A program made the position numbers and the translations under genes. Shown here in pieces: positions 7,934-16,500 of a stretch of DNA of 64,000 nt. The notes beneath the pieces were generated by a model, which was not told the DNA's origin, searched no databases, and worked only from the letters and a program-made list of their open reading frames with translations. The stretch comes from Rhizobium sp. Root1334 (GTDB lineage: Bacteria; Pseudomonadota; Alphaproteobacteria; Rhizobiales; Rhizobiaceae): NCBI RefSeq assembly GCF_001426665.1, contig NZ_LMEY01000023.1, positions 533,036 to 597,035 on the forward strand, given 5' to 3'. Numbering within the stretch: the first letter of the stretch is position 1; each line of letters opens with the position of its first letter.

Positions 7934-8686
7934 ATGGCTGCGAAACTCTCCGTGAACCTGAATGCGATCGCGATGCTGCGAAACCGCCGCGATCTTCCGT
8001 GGCCGTCCGTTACCGGACTTGGGCAGATTGCGCTAGAGGCGGGTGCAAGTGGTCTGACGGTGCATCCGCGGCCCGACCAGCGGCATATCCGTTTTTCCGA
8101 TCTGGCGCCCATCCGCGCGCTGATCGACGATCTCTATCCTCAGACCGAATTCAACATGGAAGGTTTTCCGAACGAGGAGTTTTTGCAGCTCGTCGAGCGT
8201 CATCAACCGGAGCAGGTAACGCTGGTACCCGACGATCCGGCGCAGGCGACGTCGGACCATGGTTGGGATTTCCGCAAGAACCACAATCTGCTCGGCAATG
8301 TCGTCGGACGTTTGAAGAAGGGCGGTTTTCGCGTCTCGCTGTTTGCCGATGGTGATCCGGACCTTGAAGCGCTGACGATCGCCCGGGAAACCGGCGCCGA
8401 CCGGATCGAGCTTTACACCGGACCTTATGGCGGGTGCTACGACGATCCCGAGCGTGGTGCGGTTCTTTTGGAGGAACTGGGCAACACCGCCGACCTCGCT
8501 GCGACCTTAGGCCTCGGGGTCAACGCCGGCCATGACCTGACGGTAGCCAACCTGCCGGCGCTGGCGGCACGGATTTCCAATCTGGCCGAAGTTTCGATCG
8601 GCCATGGCCTGACCGCAGATGCGCTGGAATACGGCATGGCGGAAACCGTCCGCCGCTTCTGCCGCGCCTGTGGCCAGGACGTTTGA
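7934..8686 (+). CDS. pdxJ: Pyridoxine 5'-phosphate synthase
   Basis: 250 residues from ATG 7934, preceded by GGAAGG. PdxJ condenses 1-deoxyxylulose 5-phosphate with 3-amino-2-oxopropyl phosphate to form pyridoxine 5'-phosphate. Family landmarks are visible: [13 protein letters not shown] at the N-terminus, [52 protein letters not shown], and the C-terminal [12 protein letters not shown]. Together these cover the TIM-barrel active site. It is a single-gene unit ending in a bidirectional terminator. Confidence 0.95.
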   Translation: MAAKLSVNLNAIAMLRNRRDLPWPSVTGLGQIALEAGASGLTVHPRPDQRHIRFSDLAPIRALIDDLYPQTEFNMEGFPNEEFLQLVERHQPEQVTLVPDDPAQATSDHGWDFRKNHNLLGNVVGRLKKGGFRVSLFADGDPDLEALTIARETGADRIELYTGPYGGCYDDPERGAVLLEELGNTADLAATLGLGVNAGHDLTVANLPALAARISNLAEVSIGHGLTADALEYGMAETVRRFCRACGQDV

Positions 8687-8703
8687 TCGCCATTTGAAGT
8701 GGC

Positions 8704-8729
8704 AAAAAGGGCTCCGAAAGGCGGAGCCC
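8704..8729 (-). terminator. Terminator shared by pdxJ and the convergent qorB-like gene
   Basis: An 8-bp perfect stem (GGGCTCCG 8709-8716, CGGAGCCC 8722-8729) with a 5-base loop. Read on the minus strand it is followed by five U residues (AAAAA at 8704-8708 on the plus strand); on the plus strand a weaker T-rich stretch follows. It lies between two convergent stops. Confidence 0.75.
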
Positions 8730-8737
8730 TCTGTTCT

Positions 8738-9625
8738 TTAACCGAGCAATGCCGCTTTGCTGGCGGTCAGGAAATCTTCGAGCGTGGTCAGTTTCTGGCC
8801 CGAGAGCTTGCCTGCATCGTCTGTCACCATGGCGATGTGCCCTTCGCGCGTGTTGGTGTCGAACGACACGACGACGGGGATGATGAAGCCCGGAAGGCCT
8901 GCTGCTTTGAGGCCGCCCGCCAGCTGGTCGTCGGTCACATGGACGACTTCCAGCGGCTTGCCGGTAACTTTCGAGACGAGGGCGGCGATTTCATCAACCG
9001 TATGCTTCGTTTCACCGGTCAGCGTATAGGTCTTGCTTTCGGCCGAGCCTGACGCGAGCGCGTTTGCCGTCGCCTTGGCGATGTCGCCGCGGGCGATATG
9101 GGCGAGCTCTCCCTTGCCGGATGCGCTGTACCATTTGCCTTCGGAAAGTGCATGCGGCAGAGCCATGAACAGGTTCTCCATGTACCAGCCATTGCGCAGG
9201 ATCGTGTAGGCTATGCCGGTCGCCTTGATCGCATTCTCCGTGCCGAGATGGTCCGGCGCGAAGGGGATGACCGAGGCTTCCGGATTTGGCATCGAGGTAT
9301 AGAGGATATGCTTGACCCCGGCGCGCTTGGCGGCGGCGACGGCTGCGAGGTGCTGGCGCAGGCGCTTGCCCGGCTCGTCGAGGGCATCGGTGGAAATGAT
9401 CAGGATGCGGTCGGCGCCCTTGAAGGCTGCATCGAGCGAGGCTGCATCATCGAAGTTTGCGGCACGGGCCTGGACGCCTTTTGCTGCATAGTCCGCGAGT
9501 TTTCCGGTATCGCGGCTGGTGGCGATGATATCGGCCGGTGCGACCTTGCCGGAGGCGAGCAAATCGTCGAGCACGAGGCGGCCGAGATTGCCGGTCGCGC
9601 CGGTGACGAGAAGAGTTTCGGACAT
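8738..9625 (-). CDS. QorB-like NAD(P)-binding quinone oxidoreductase
   Basis: 295 residues from ATG 9625, with AAAGGAA upstream. The N-terminal Rossmann motif TGATGNLGR and the following NmrA-like fold (ILIISTDAL, KHILYTSMP, YTILRNGWYMEN, LTGETKHTVDEIAALV) match the QorB/YtfG group of atypical short-chain reductases that reduce quinones with NADPH. It is transcribed divergently from an HxlR regulator with a conserved redox-type Cys, the common QorB-QorR arrangement, so it is probably induced by quinone or electrophile stress. Confidence 0.85.
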   Translation of the reverse strand: MSETLLVTGATGNLGRLVLDDLLASGKVAPADIIATSRDTGKLADYAAKGVQARAANFDDAASLDAAFKGADRILIISTDALDEPGKRLRQHLAAVAAAKRAGVKHILYTSMPNPEASVIPFAPDHLGTENAIKATGIAYTILRNGWYMENLFMALPHALSEGKWYSASGKGELAHIARGDIAKATANALASGSAESKTYTLTGETKHTVDEIAALVSKVTGKPLEVVHVTDDQLAGGLKAAGLPGFIIPVVVSFDTNTREGHIAMVTDDAGKLSGQKLTTLEDFLTASKAALLG

Positions 9626-9734
9626 GTTGATTCCTTTGCTTGTCAAATGACGTCGGTTTGTTGCCGAAGCATCCCGTTTGAGATATGGTTCCTAAATGAG
9701 ACCTTCTCTTAATTCGTCATCGGCGGATCGATGT

Positions 9735-9787
9735 AAAGGAGGCAGTTTTTTATGCGGTGGTTACAAAAAGGATACCGGGTTCCATGA
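9735..9787 (+). promoter_or_regulatory. Strong SD and 11-residue upstream ORF before the HxlR gene
   Basis: AAAGGAGG (9735-9742) lies 9 bases before ATG 9752, which opens a frame [11 protein letters not shown] that stops at 9785-9787. That TGA overlaps ATG 9784 of the regulator gene as ATGA. The best ribosome site in the region therefore serves the short frame, and the regulator would be translated by coupling. A GTG at 9757 in the regulator frame is the alternative start but is 14 bases from the SD. Confidence 0.5.
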
Positions 9788-10188
9788 ACAAGATGACCGG
9801 CAAGACTGAGGGCGAGCGCGTCATCGTCGTGATGGGCATGGCGTTTTCACAAGCCGACTGTCCGGTGCGTGATGTCATCGACAACATCGGTGGCAAATGG
9901 AATACGCTGATGATTCAGGCGTTGGGCGAGGGGCCGATGCGGTTTTCCGCATTGCGCCGGACCATTCCGGATATTTCGCAGCGCATGCTGACCCAGACGC
10001 TGCGGGATTTGCAGCGCGACGGTTATATCAGCCGGGAAGTGTTTCCGACCCAGCCGCCCAGCGTCGAATACAGCCTGACCCCGCTTGGTCAGTCGTTTCT
10101 GGTGCTGGTCAAGGGGTTGGTCGACTGGTCGATGCAGCATCATCAGGCGATCCGGGCCGCCCGCGCCGAATATGACGCGGTGGCATAA
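9784..10188 (+). CDS. HxlR-family transcriptional regulator (QorR-like)
   Basis: 134 residues from ATG 9784; the frame is also open from GTG 9757. It is a single winged-HTH domain with the HxlR signature: [19 protein letters not shown], then [40 protein letters not shown] and LTPLGQSF. The N-terminal Cys (ADCPV) is the residue used for thiol sensing of quinones or diamide in YodB/QorR proteins. It faces a qorB-like gene across a shared 130-base promoter region and is followed 83 bases later by a FAD monooxygenase. Confidence 0.88.
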   Translation: MNKMTGKTEGERVIVVMGMAFSQADCPVRDVIDNIGGKWNTLMIQALGEGPMRFSALRRTIPDISQRMLTQTLRDLQRDGYISREVFPTQPPSVEYSLTPLGQSFLVLVKGLVDWSMQHHQAIRAARAEYDAVA

Positions 10189-10271
10189 CGGCACGGCAGC
10201 TTTATCCGCTGGACTGTCCGTTGCGCCCGCTGGTAGAGATGCCGTCTGAGACTATACCCGGATAGGCATGG

Positions 10272-11561
10272 ATGAAACAGCTCGATATTGGCGTGGTCGG
10301 GGCCGGGCCGGCAGGATTGGCCGCGGCGTTGTTTCTTTCGCGGGCCGGTCATCGAGTTGAAATTCTCGAACGCTTTGAGACCGCCGCCCCCGTCGGTTCC
10401 GGCCTTTTGATGCAGCCGACAGGACTGACTGTTCTCGCCACTCTTGGCCTGTTTGATACCATCCAGTCACTCGGTAACCGGATCGACCGGCTGCACGGCG
10501 CCGACGCGATCAGCGGGCGGACGGTTCTGGACGTGCGCTATGATGCGACACCGGGAGGGCGCTATGGCCTTGCGGTGCAGCGGGCGGCTCTGTTCAATAC
10601 GTTGCATGATGCGGTGGTGGCCGATGGCATCATCACGCGCACGGCAACCCATATCACCGCGACCGAACAGCGTGCTGATCGCGTGATATTGCAGGATGCG
10701 ACGCGACGGGCGGCGGGCGATTACGATCTGGTCATCGATGCCAGCGGCGCACGTTCGATGCTGGCTGCCGGTTCGACCTCGGCGCCAGCCATTCGCGACC
10801 TCACCTATGGCGCCTTCTGGGCGACGCTGGATGGAGCGGGTGCGGTCTATGACCGCACCGCGCTGTCGCAACGTTACGACCAGGCCAGGGTGATGATCGG
10901 TCTATTGCCGGCAGGCCGCGCGACGGTCGGTGATCCGGATAAGGTGGCGTTCTTCTGGAGCCTGAAGATCGCCGATGTCGAGGCGGTCAAGGCAGGCGGG
11001 CTCAATCGCTGGAAGACGGTAATTGGCGACTATTGGCCGGAATGCCAGCCGTTTCTCGACCAGATCCATGATTGGGACCAACTGACTCTGGCACGTTATG
11101 CTCATCGGACCGCACTGCCGCCCTATAGCGGCAATGTCGTCTTCATTGGTGACAGTGCTCATTCGACCAGCCCGCAACTGGGACAGGGCGCAAACATGGC
11201 TCTACTTGATGCGGCAGCGCTCAACCATGCGCTGGCCAACTCCGCCGATATCCCCTCTGCACTGACGGCCTATGCACGCGCCCGGCGTAATCATGTGCGG
11301 CTGTTCCAGATGCTGTCGCTCGCCTTCACGCCATTCTACCAGTCGGATTCAGCCGCGATTGCCTGGGTGCGCGACCGGCTCGTCTCGACCATTGCCAAGC
11401 TGCCGCCGATGCCCGGGCTTTTGGCCGCGATCGTTGCGGGCACCGTGATCGATCCGTTCAAATCCGCCGGTTTGACGGAGTACGGCTGGCTTTCCCTGCC
11501 GTATCACGCTGGCGGTGTCACGCCGGCAGTTGCCGCCGTCAGATCCAGCGCCCAGGTCTGA
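10272..11561 (+). CDS. FAD-dependent monooxygenase (PHBH fold)
   Basis: 429 residues. It has the N-terminal FAD fingerprint GVVGAGPAGLAAALFLSRAG, the DG-type region DLVIDASGARS near the middle and the second FAD motif GNVVFIGDSAHSTSPQLGQG with the ANMALLDAAAL helix, the layout of class A flavin monooxygenases such as TetX, UbiH and salicylate hydroxylases. Substrate cannot be assigned. It may belong to the HxlR regulon because it lies downstream on the same strand. Its 3' end overlaps the convergent MarR-GNAT gene by 58 bases. Confidence 0.85.
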   Translation: MKQLDIGVVGAGPAGLAAALFLSRAGHRVEILERFETAAPVGSGLLMQPTGLTVLATLGLFDTIQSLGNRIDRLHGADAISGRTVLDVRYDATPGGRYGLAVQRAALFNTLHDAVVADGIITRTATHITATEQRADRVILQDATRRAAGDYDLVIDASGARSMLAAGSTSAPAIRDLTYGAFWATLDGAGAVYDRTALSQRYDQARVMIGLLPAGRATVGDPDKVAFFWSLKIADVEAVKAGGLNRWKTVIGDYWPECQPFLDQIHDWDQLTLARYAHRTALPPYSGNVVFIGDSAHSTSPQLGQGANMALLDAAALNHALANSADIPSALTAYARARRNHVRLFQMLSLAFTPFYQSDSAAIAWVRDRLVSTIAKLPPMPGLLAAIVAGTVIDPFKSAGLTEYGWLSLPYHAGGVTPAVAAVRSSAQV

Positions 11562-12490
11562 CCGTTCAAATCCTTGCCGAACGAATGGTGCGCCTCTTCC
11601 TTTTCGAGTGTGAACCCGGCAGCGACATAGATGCGACGCGCAGCGCTCAGGATATCGTTGGTCCAGAGTTCAAGACGCCGGTAACCACAGTCTCTGGCAA
11701 AACCGATGCATTCGTTGACCAGCTTTGAACCGAGACCATGTCCACGCGCTGCCGCATCGACGTGCAGAAGGCGAAGCTTAGCCGTGTCTTCGGTGCTGCC
11801 TTTGACGAGAAAAATGCTGCCCAGGAACGTACCGTTGCGTTCGGCAATCCAGCAGCGTTCGCGGGCGGGGTCGAAATTGCGGATGAAGGCGGCGCAGATT
11901 TCCGCGACCAGCGCCTCATACTCACCGTTCCACCCATAGGTTTCGGCATAGGCCTTTGCCTGGCTGGAGATCACCATGCCCATGTCGCCGATCTGATGCG
12001 GCCGAATGGTGACGGGGGCAGGAGTGTCGCCGGACAGCAGGGTCTGTACAGACGCCATGGCTGCGCCCAGGTCCCGGCGGCCATTTTCGGTAATCGGTTC
12101 CAGAAGGGCGACGATGCGCTGGCGCGAGCGCTGTGCCAGATCGGTGGCAACACCCCGGCCGCGCAGGGTCAATTGCAGCAGGCGGCCACGGCCGTCAGCC
12201 GGATCTCGCATCGTTTCGAGAAGGCCGGCATCGCTGAAGGATTTTAGCATGCGGCTGAGATAGGCCGGATCTAGCGAAAGCTCCTCCGTCAGCCGGGACG
12301 CCGAGGTGGTACCGTGGGCCGCGAGTTCATAGATGACGCGTGCCTCGGTGAGCGTATAGGGCGTCTCCATGAAGGCGCGGTCGAGAACGCCGATTCGGTT
12401 GGTATAAAACCGGTTGAAGGCGCGGATCTGCTCGATCTCGTCATCGCCGATATCGGCAAAGGCTTGGTATGATGGTGTGAGGTGTGACAT
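11504..12490 (-). CDS. MarR-type HTH fused to a GNAT N-acetyltransferase
   Basis: 328 residues from ATG 12490. Residues about 1-150 form a MarR winged HTH (YTLTEARVIYELAAHGTTSA, then LSLDPAYLSRMLKSFSDAGL and RDPADGRGRLLQLT). Residues about 160-320 form a GNAT domain with the acetyl-CoA loop LRLLHVDAAARGHGLGSKLV. Such fusions are known in proteobacteria as single-chain regulator/enzyme proteins. A short palindrome upstream (12526-12538) may be its own operator. The 3' end overlaps the convergent monooxygenase gene. Confidence 0.9.
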   Translation of the reverse strand: MSHLTPSYQAFADIGDDEIEQIRAFNRFYTNRIGVLDRAFMETPYTLTEARVIYELAAHGTTSASRLTEELSLDPAYLSRMLKSFSDAGLLETMRDPADGRGRLLQLTLRGRGVATDLAQRSRQRIVALLEPITENGRRDLGAAMASVQTLLSGDTPAPVTIRPHQIGDMGMVISSQAKAYAETYGWNGEYEALVAEICAAFIRNFDPARERCWIAERNGTFLGSIFLVKGSTEDTAKLRLLHVDAAARGHGLGSKLVNECIGFARDCGYRRLELWTNDILSAARRIYVAAGFTLEKEEAHHSFGKDLNGQTWALDLTAATAGVTPPA

Positions 12491-12525
12491 GGCATTCTCC
12501 TTGGGATGCCATGATCGCAATTTAA

Positions 12526-12538
12526 TTGACTGAGTCAA
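12526..12538. promoter_or_regulatory. Palindrome TTGACTGAGTCAA upstream of the MarR-GNAT gene
   Basis: Perfect 6-bp arms around one central base, 36 bases upstream of the start codon. Each arm is also TTGACT, close to a -35 hexamer. Size and position fit a MarR-dimer operator for autoregulation. Confidence 0.5.
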
Positions 12539-12555
12539 GTATTTTCGAGTGGACC

Positions 12556-13275
12556 TCAGGCGGCCCGTTTGCCGCTTTGCGAAACGCCTTCAAGTGCGAA
12601 TTCGACGGCCGCTTCGGCATGGATCGCAGTGGAATCGAAGCCCGGCAGTGGCAGGTTCTTCGGATCGAGGATCAGGCATATTTCGGTACAACCAAGAATG
12701 ATGGCATCGGCGCCATCGCTTTTTGCCCGTTCGATCACGGCCATAAGTGCCTGCCGCGAACTGTCGAGAACCGAGCCTGCGCACAGTTCGTTGAAGATGA
12801 TGTCGTGGACGAGCATCCGATCTTCAGCATTCGGAACCATGATATCCAGACCGTCTGCGGCCATACGGCTGGTATAGAAGCCGTGTTCCATCGTGTAGCG
12901 CGTGGCAAGCAGCAGCGGCCGTTTGATGCCGGCGGCCTTCATCAAGGCGGCCGTTTCGTCGATAATGTTGATCAGCGGCACGGTAATTGACGCCTGAACC
13001 TCATCGGCGATCAGGTGCATCGTGTTGGTGCAGATCACTACGCAAGACGCGCCCGCCGCTTCCAGGCCCTGGGCCACTTCGGACAGACACTTGGCGGCGT
13101 CGTCCCAGCGGCCGGACTTCTGCATGTCGACGATGGTCTGAAAATCGACAGAATGCAGCAGGACTTCGGCAGAATGCATGCCGCCCAGCCGTTCGCGCAC
13201 GGCCTCGTTGATCATCCGGTAATAGATTGCCGAGCTTTCAAAGCTCATTCCACCGATGAGGCCGATCTTGCGCAT
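12556..13275 (-). CDS. Aspartate/glutamate racemase family protein
   Basis: 239 residues from ATG 13275. Both catalytic cysteine regions are present: VVICTNTMH near residue 84 and ILGCTEICL near residue 193. The N-terminus KIGLIGGMSFESSAIYYRMIN is typical of aspartate racemase (PF01177), a PLP-independent racemase. It likely interconverts D- and L-aspartate or a related amino acid. It is divergent from an Lrp-like gene across a 166-base A+T-rich region, so the two are probably functionally linked. Confidence 0.88.
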   Translation of the reverse strand: MRKIGLIGGMSFESSAIYYRMINEAVRERLGGMHSAEVLLHSVDFQTIVDMQKSGRWDDAAKCLSEVAQGLEAAGASCVVICTNTMHLIADEVQASITVPLINIIDETAALMKAAGIKRPLLLATRYTMEHGFYTSRMAADGLDIMVPNAEDRMLVHDIIFNELCAGSVLDSSRQALMAVIERAKSDGADAIILGCTEICLILDPKNLPLPGFDSTAIHAEAAVEFALEGVSQSGKRAA

Positions 13276-13441
13276 GATGCCGTTCCCTGTGTTTGTTGAT
13301 GCCGTGATTGTCGCCGAAGCGGCGCCGAAAGAGTTCGCTTTGTTGGATGATACCCCGATATTTTGCGCGTATTTTTTGCACGCGTTATATTCTTGACGCA
13401 AATATTTCCTGAGTGTTCCGTTGAGATGAGGAGAATAGGGC

Positions 13442-13873
13442 GTGCTGGACGAAAGGGACCGGAAGATTCTGTCTTTGCTGCAGGAAGACGCCGGCCTGTC
13501 GATTTCCGCCTGTTCGCACCCTATCCAGCGCCTGGATGAGACCGGTTGTGTCGCTCCCCGGATCGCTGTTCTCGATCGCGCCAAAATGGGTGTGCCGACC
13601 ACGGTCTATGCCCTGATCAAGATGGCCCATCATGCCGACGACTGGATCGGCACCTTCCGCAAGGTGATTACCGATATTCCCGAGATTGTCGTGGCGCACT
13701 GGCTGACCGGCAATTGCGATTATATTCTCAAGGTGCTGCTGCCGCGTGTCGAGCACTATGACGTGATCTACAAGCAGATCGCCCGCAAGGTCGAGCTGTT
13801 GGACGTCTCGGCTTCGATCTCGATGGAAATCCTCAAGAGTGGCATGGCCTTGCCGGTGGAGTATGCGCGCTAG
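13442..13873 (+). CDS. Lrp/AsnC-family protein with a shortened HTH
   Basis: 143 residues from GTG 13442, preceded by GAGGAGAA. It starts like a normal Lrp (LDERDRKILSLLQEDAGLSIS) but then jumps through ACSHP to IQRLDETG, missing about 11 residues that normally carry the end of helix 2, the turn and most of the recognition helix. The C-terminal RAM (ligand-binding) domain is intact (VVAHWLTGNCDYILKV). It may dimerise and bind ligand but DNA binding is doubtful. It is divergent from aspartate racemase. Confidence 0.82.
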   Translation: MLDERDRKILSLLQEDAGLSISACSHPIQRLDETGCVAPRIAVLDRAKMGVPTTVYALIKMAHHADDWIGTFRKVITDIPEIVVAHWLTGNCDYILKVLLPRVEHYDVIYKQIARKVELLDVSASISMEILKSGMALPVEYAR

Positions 13874-13983
13874 GTGAAGGCGGTGAATGCGCCGTCACCT
13901 AGCGCAGAGGTGCCATGCCGAAAGCGCAGTTGTGTATCGGCTGCGGCAGCGTAGAAATTGTACCCGAAACAGGAGATACGATC

Positions 13984-15279
13984 ATGCCGCACGAAAACCT
14001 GCACCATGTCGTTGTCGTCGGTGGCGGGTTCGGTGGCCTGCAGCTGGCCAAGGATCTCAAGGGCGCGCCCGTCAGGATCACCCTGATCGACCGGCGCAAT
14101 CATCATCTCTTCCAGCCGCTGCTCTATCAAGTGGCAACCACCCTTCTGGCGACCTCCGAAATTGCCTGGCCGATCCGCCGGGTGTTTCGCGACCGGCCGG
14201 AGGTCACCACGCTTCTGGCCGAGGTGGACAGTGTTGATCCGGCGGCGAAGACGCTGGCGCTGAGGGGCGGCGAGAGCATTGGCTACGATACGCTGGTGTT
14301 GGCAACCGGGGCGACGCATGCCTATTTCGGCCGGGACGAGTGGGAACCGGTCGCGCCGGGTCTGAAAACACTGGAAGACGCCACCACCATTCGCCGCCGC
14401 CTGCTTTTGGCTTTCGAGCAGGCCGAGATGGAAACCGATCCTGACGCACGGGCCGCCCTTTTGACCTTCACCATCGTTGGTGCAGGACCGACCGGCGTCG
14501 AGCTCGCGGGTATCATTGCCGAGCTGGCGCATGTCACCCTGCCGCAGGAATTCCGCAACATCGATACGCGCAAGACCCGGGTGATTCTCGTCGAGGCGGG
14601 GCCGCGGGTGCTGGCGGGTTTTGCCGAGGAGCTATCGGCCTATGCGCAGACTGCGCTCGAAAAGCTTGGTGTCGAGGTTCATCTCGGTGAGCGGGTAACG
14701 GACTGCACGGCACGCGGCGTCATGATCGGCGAACGTTTTATCGGCAGCCGCACGATTGTCTGGGCGGCCGGTGTTCAGGCTTCGCCGGCCGCTGAATGGC
14801 TCGGCGTTACTGCAGACAGGGCGGGCCGCGTCATTGTCGGGAAAGATTTGAGCGCACCGGGCTTTCCTGATGTCTTTGTCGTTGGCGACACCGCCTCCGT
14901 CGTTCAGGATGATGGCAGACCGGTGCCGGGCATCGCGCCCGCAGCCAAGCAGCAGGGCGCCTATGTGGCAAAGGTCATCAAGGGGCGGTTGGCGCAAAAA
15001 CCGGCGCTGCCACCTTTCCGTTATCGTCATCAGGGCAGCCTTGCGACCATCGGGCGCCGGTCGGCGATCATCGATTTCGGCCGGTTCAAGCTGAAGGGTG
15101 CCTTGGCATGGTGGATCTGGGGGATCGCCCATATCTACTTCCTCATCGGTACGCGCAGCCGCTTCGTCGTCGCCTGGAGCTGGCTGTGGATCTATCTGAG
15201 CGGTCAGCACACGGCGCGGTTGATCACACAGAAGGAAACGCTGCAGCTTGCTTCGCCGAATGGTGGCAAAGCCGGATAA
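13984..15279 (+). CDS. Type II NADH dehydrogenase-like FAD/NAD(P) oxidoreductase
   Basis: 431 residues from ATG 13984, with ACAGGAGA upstream. Two dinucleotide-binding motifs are visible: VVVVGGGFGGLQLAKDL for FAD and FTIVGAGPTGVELAG for NAD(P)H. The GDTASV motif closing the FAD site, the AAKQQGAYV segment and the hydrophobic C-terminus match NDH-2 (Ndh), a non-proton-pumping NADH:quinone oxidoreductase at the inner face of the membrane. An upstream in-frame ATG at 13915 is less likely because its extra residues do not fit the family. Confidence 0.9.
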   Translation: MPHENLHHVVVVGGGFGGLQLAKDLKGAPVRITLIDRRNHHLFQPLLYQVATTLLATSEIAWPIRRVFRDRPEVTTLLAEVDSVDPAAKTLALRGGESIGYDTLVLATGATHAYFGRDEWEPVAPGLKTLEDATTIRRRLLLAFEQAEMETDPDARAALLTFTIVGAGPTGVELAGIIAELAHVTLPQEFRNIDTRKTRVILVEAGPRVLAGFAEELSAYAQTALEKLGVEVHLGERVTDCTARGVMIGERFIGSRTIVWAAGVQASPAAEWLGVTADRAGRVIVGKDLSAPGFPDVFVVGDTASVVQDDGRPVPGIAPAAKQQGAYVAKVIKGRLAQKPALPPFRYRHQGSLATIGRRSAIIDFGRFKLKGALAWWIWGIAHIYFLIGTRSRFVVAWSWLWIYLSGQHTARLITQKETLQLASPNGGKAG

Positions 15280-15306
15280 ACCTGATCCGGATATGTAACC
15301 GTGCTA

Positions 15307-15338
15307 CTTGCGGCCATCCGGTGATGGACGGCCGCAAG
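15307..15338. terminator. Hairpin between convergent NDH-2 and reductase genes
   Basis: A perfect 9-bp stem (CTTGCGGCC 15307-15315, GGCCGCAAG 15330-15338) with a 14-base loop lies between the two stops. No clean U tract follows on either strand, so termination may be partial or Rho-assisted. Confidence 0.5.
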
Positions 15339-15348
15339 CAATCGGCCA

Positions 15349-16404
15349 TTACGGAATGATCCGCTGGGCCCGCATCTCGCGAAACACCGACAGGAACATC
15401 TCGTCGGTTTGCACATAGTCATGAAACCCCAGCCGCCGTGCCTTGGTGCCGTCGGCAAAGAAATCATAGTTCCAGCTGAACACCGCATCGCCGAACCCCC
15501 AGGAGGAGACGGCCTCATAGGGATGATCGGCGAGCCCGTATTTCTCCTTCATCCTGGACCAGAGCGCTGCCTTGTCCGCCATCACCACGTTGAGAGACAT
15601 CGGCAGTGGCGCTGCCGTCTCCATCTCGAAGAACCGGGCGATCTTTGGCCACATCTCGTTCCAGCGGAACAGGTCGCCATTGGTGATGTTGAAGGCCTGA
15701 TTGGCGCATTGCGGATTGGTGGCGGCCCAGACCGTTGCCCTCGCCAGAAGGCCGGCGTCGGTCATTTCCAGCAGCGTATCGTAAGCGCCGGGTTTGCCGG
15801 GAAAGCGCAAGGGAAGCCCGAGTTCCTTCGACATCGACGCATAGAGACCGATGACCATCGCCAAGTTCATCGGATTGCCGGTGGCAACGCCGATGACGAC
15901 GGAAGGCCGCAGCGCTGACCAGGTCCAGGATTTTCCCTGCTGTTGCTTCTGCAGAAAGGCCTGCTGGTCCATGTTGAATTCGGGCGGCATGTGATTGTCT
16001 TCGTCTTCGCGCGCTGGCGTCTTGAAGGGGCCGAGATGGGCGCCATAGACCTTGTAGCCCTGCATCAGGCTGACATGGGCAAGGTTTGGCGCCACCTTCT
16101 CGACAGCCGTGACGACGTTGACCAGCATGGCGAGATTAGGCTCGACCAGTTCGGCCCAGGTCGGGCGGTCCTGATAGGCGGCGTAGAAAATGTGAGTCAC
16201 TTCTGAGAGATCGGCGAGTTTGTTGAAGCAATCTGCCGGGTCGAGCAGGTCGACGGAAATGTGCCGGATCTTACCGGTCGATATGCCGCCGCGCCGAGAG
16301 AGGCCGATGACGGACCAGTCTTCCAATGTTTCCAGATGGCGGGCGAGATTGCCGCCGATGACGCCCTGGGCGCCGACGATAAGGGCTGTTTTGTGCTGGT
16401 TCAT
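15349..16404 (-). CDS. SDR-family oxidoreductase of PRISE (progesterone 5-beta-reductase-like) type
   Basis: 351 residues. The N-terminal motif ALIVGAQGVIGGNLARHL is an extended-SDR Rossmann motif and the SLMQGYKVYGAHLGP segment carries a YxxxG-like catalytic Tyr, as in PRISE enone reductases where Tyr sits in a different motif from classical YxxxK. The rest (FNITNGDLFRWNEMWP, SWNYDFFADGTKARRLGFHD) also fits. These enzymes reduce activated C=C bonds with NADPH. It is controlled in all likelihood by the divergent LysR gene. Confidence 0.85.
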   Translation of the reverse strand: MNQHKTALIVGAQGVIGGNLARHLETLEDWSVIGLSRRGGISTGKIRHISVDLLDPADCFNKLADLSEVTHIFYAAYQDRPTWAELVEPNLAMLVNVVTAVEKVAPNLAHVSLMQGYKVYGAHLGPFKTPAREDEDNHMPPEFNMDQQAFLQKQQQGKSWTWSALRPSVVIGVATGNPMNLAMVIGLYASMSKELGLPLRFPGKPGAYDTLLEMTDAGLLARATVWAATNPQCANQAFNITNGDLFRWNEMWPKIARFFEMETAAPLPMSLNVVMADKAALWSRMKEKYGLADHPYEAVSSWGFGDAVFSWNYDFFADGTKARRLGFHDYVQTDEMFLSVFREMRAQRIIP

Positions 16405-16413
16405 GACAGTCTC

Positions 16414-16433
16414 CTGATGTGTATGTGCATCAG
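16414..16433. promoter_or_regulatory. Candidate LysR operator between the PRISE and LysR genes
   Basis: CTGATG (16414-16419) and CATCAG (16428-16433) are an exact inverted repeat with 8 bases between, immediately upstream of the reductase start at 16404 and 68 bases from the LysR start. LysR-type regulators usually bind dyads in such divergent regions. Confidence 0.4.
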
Positions 16434-16500
16434 ATATGGACGCGCACCGATTTGAGAACTAGACAACGATAAGGCACAGGATTTGTGAGGTGAGGGCACA

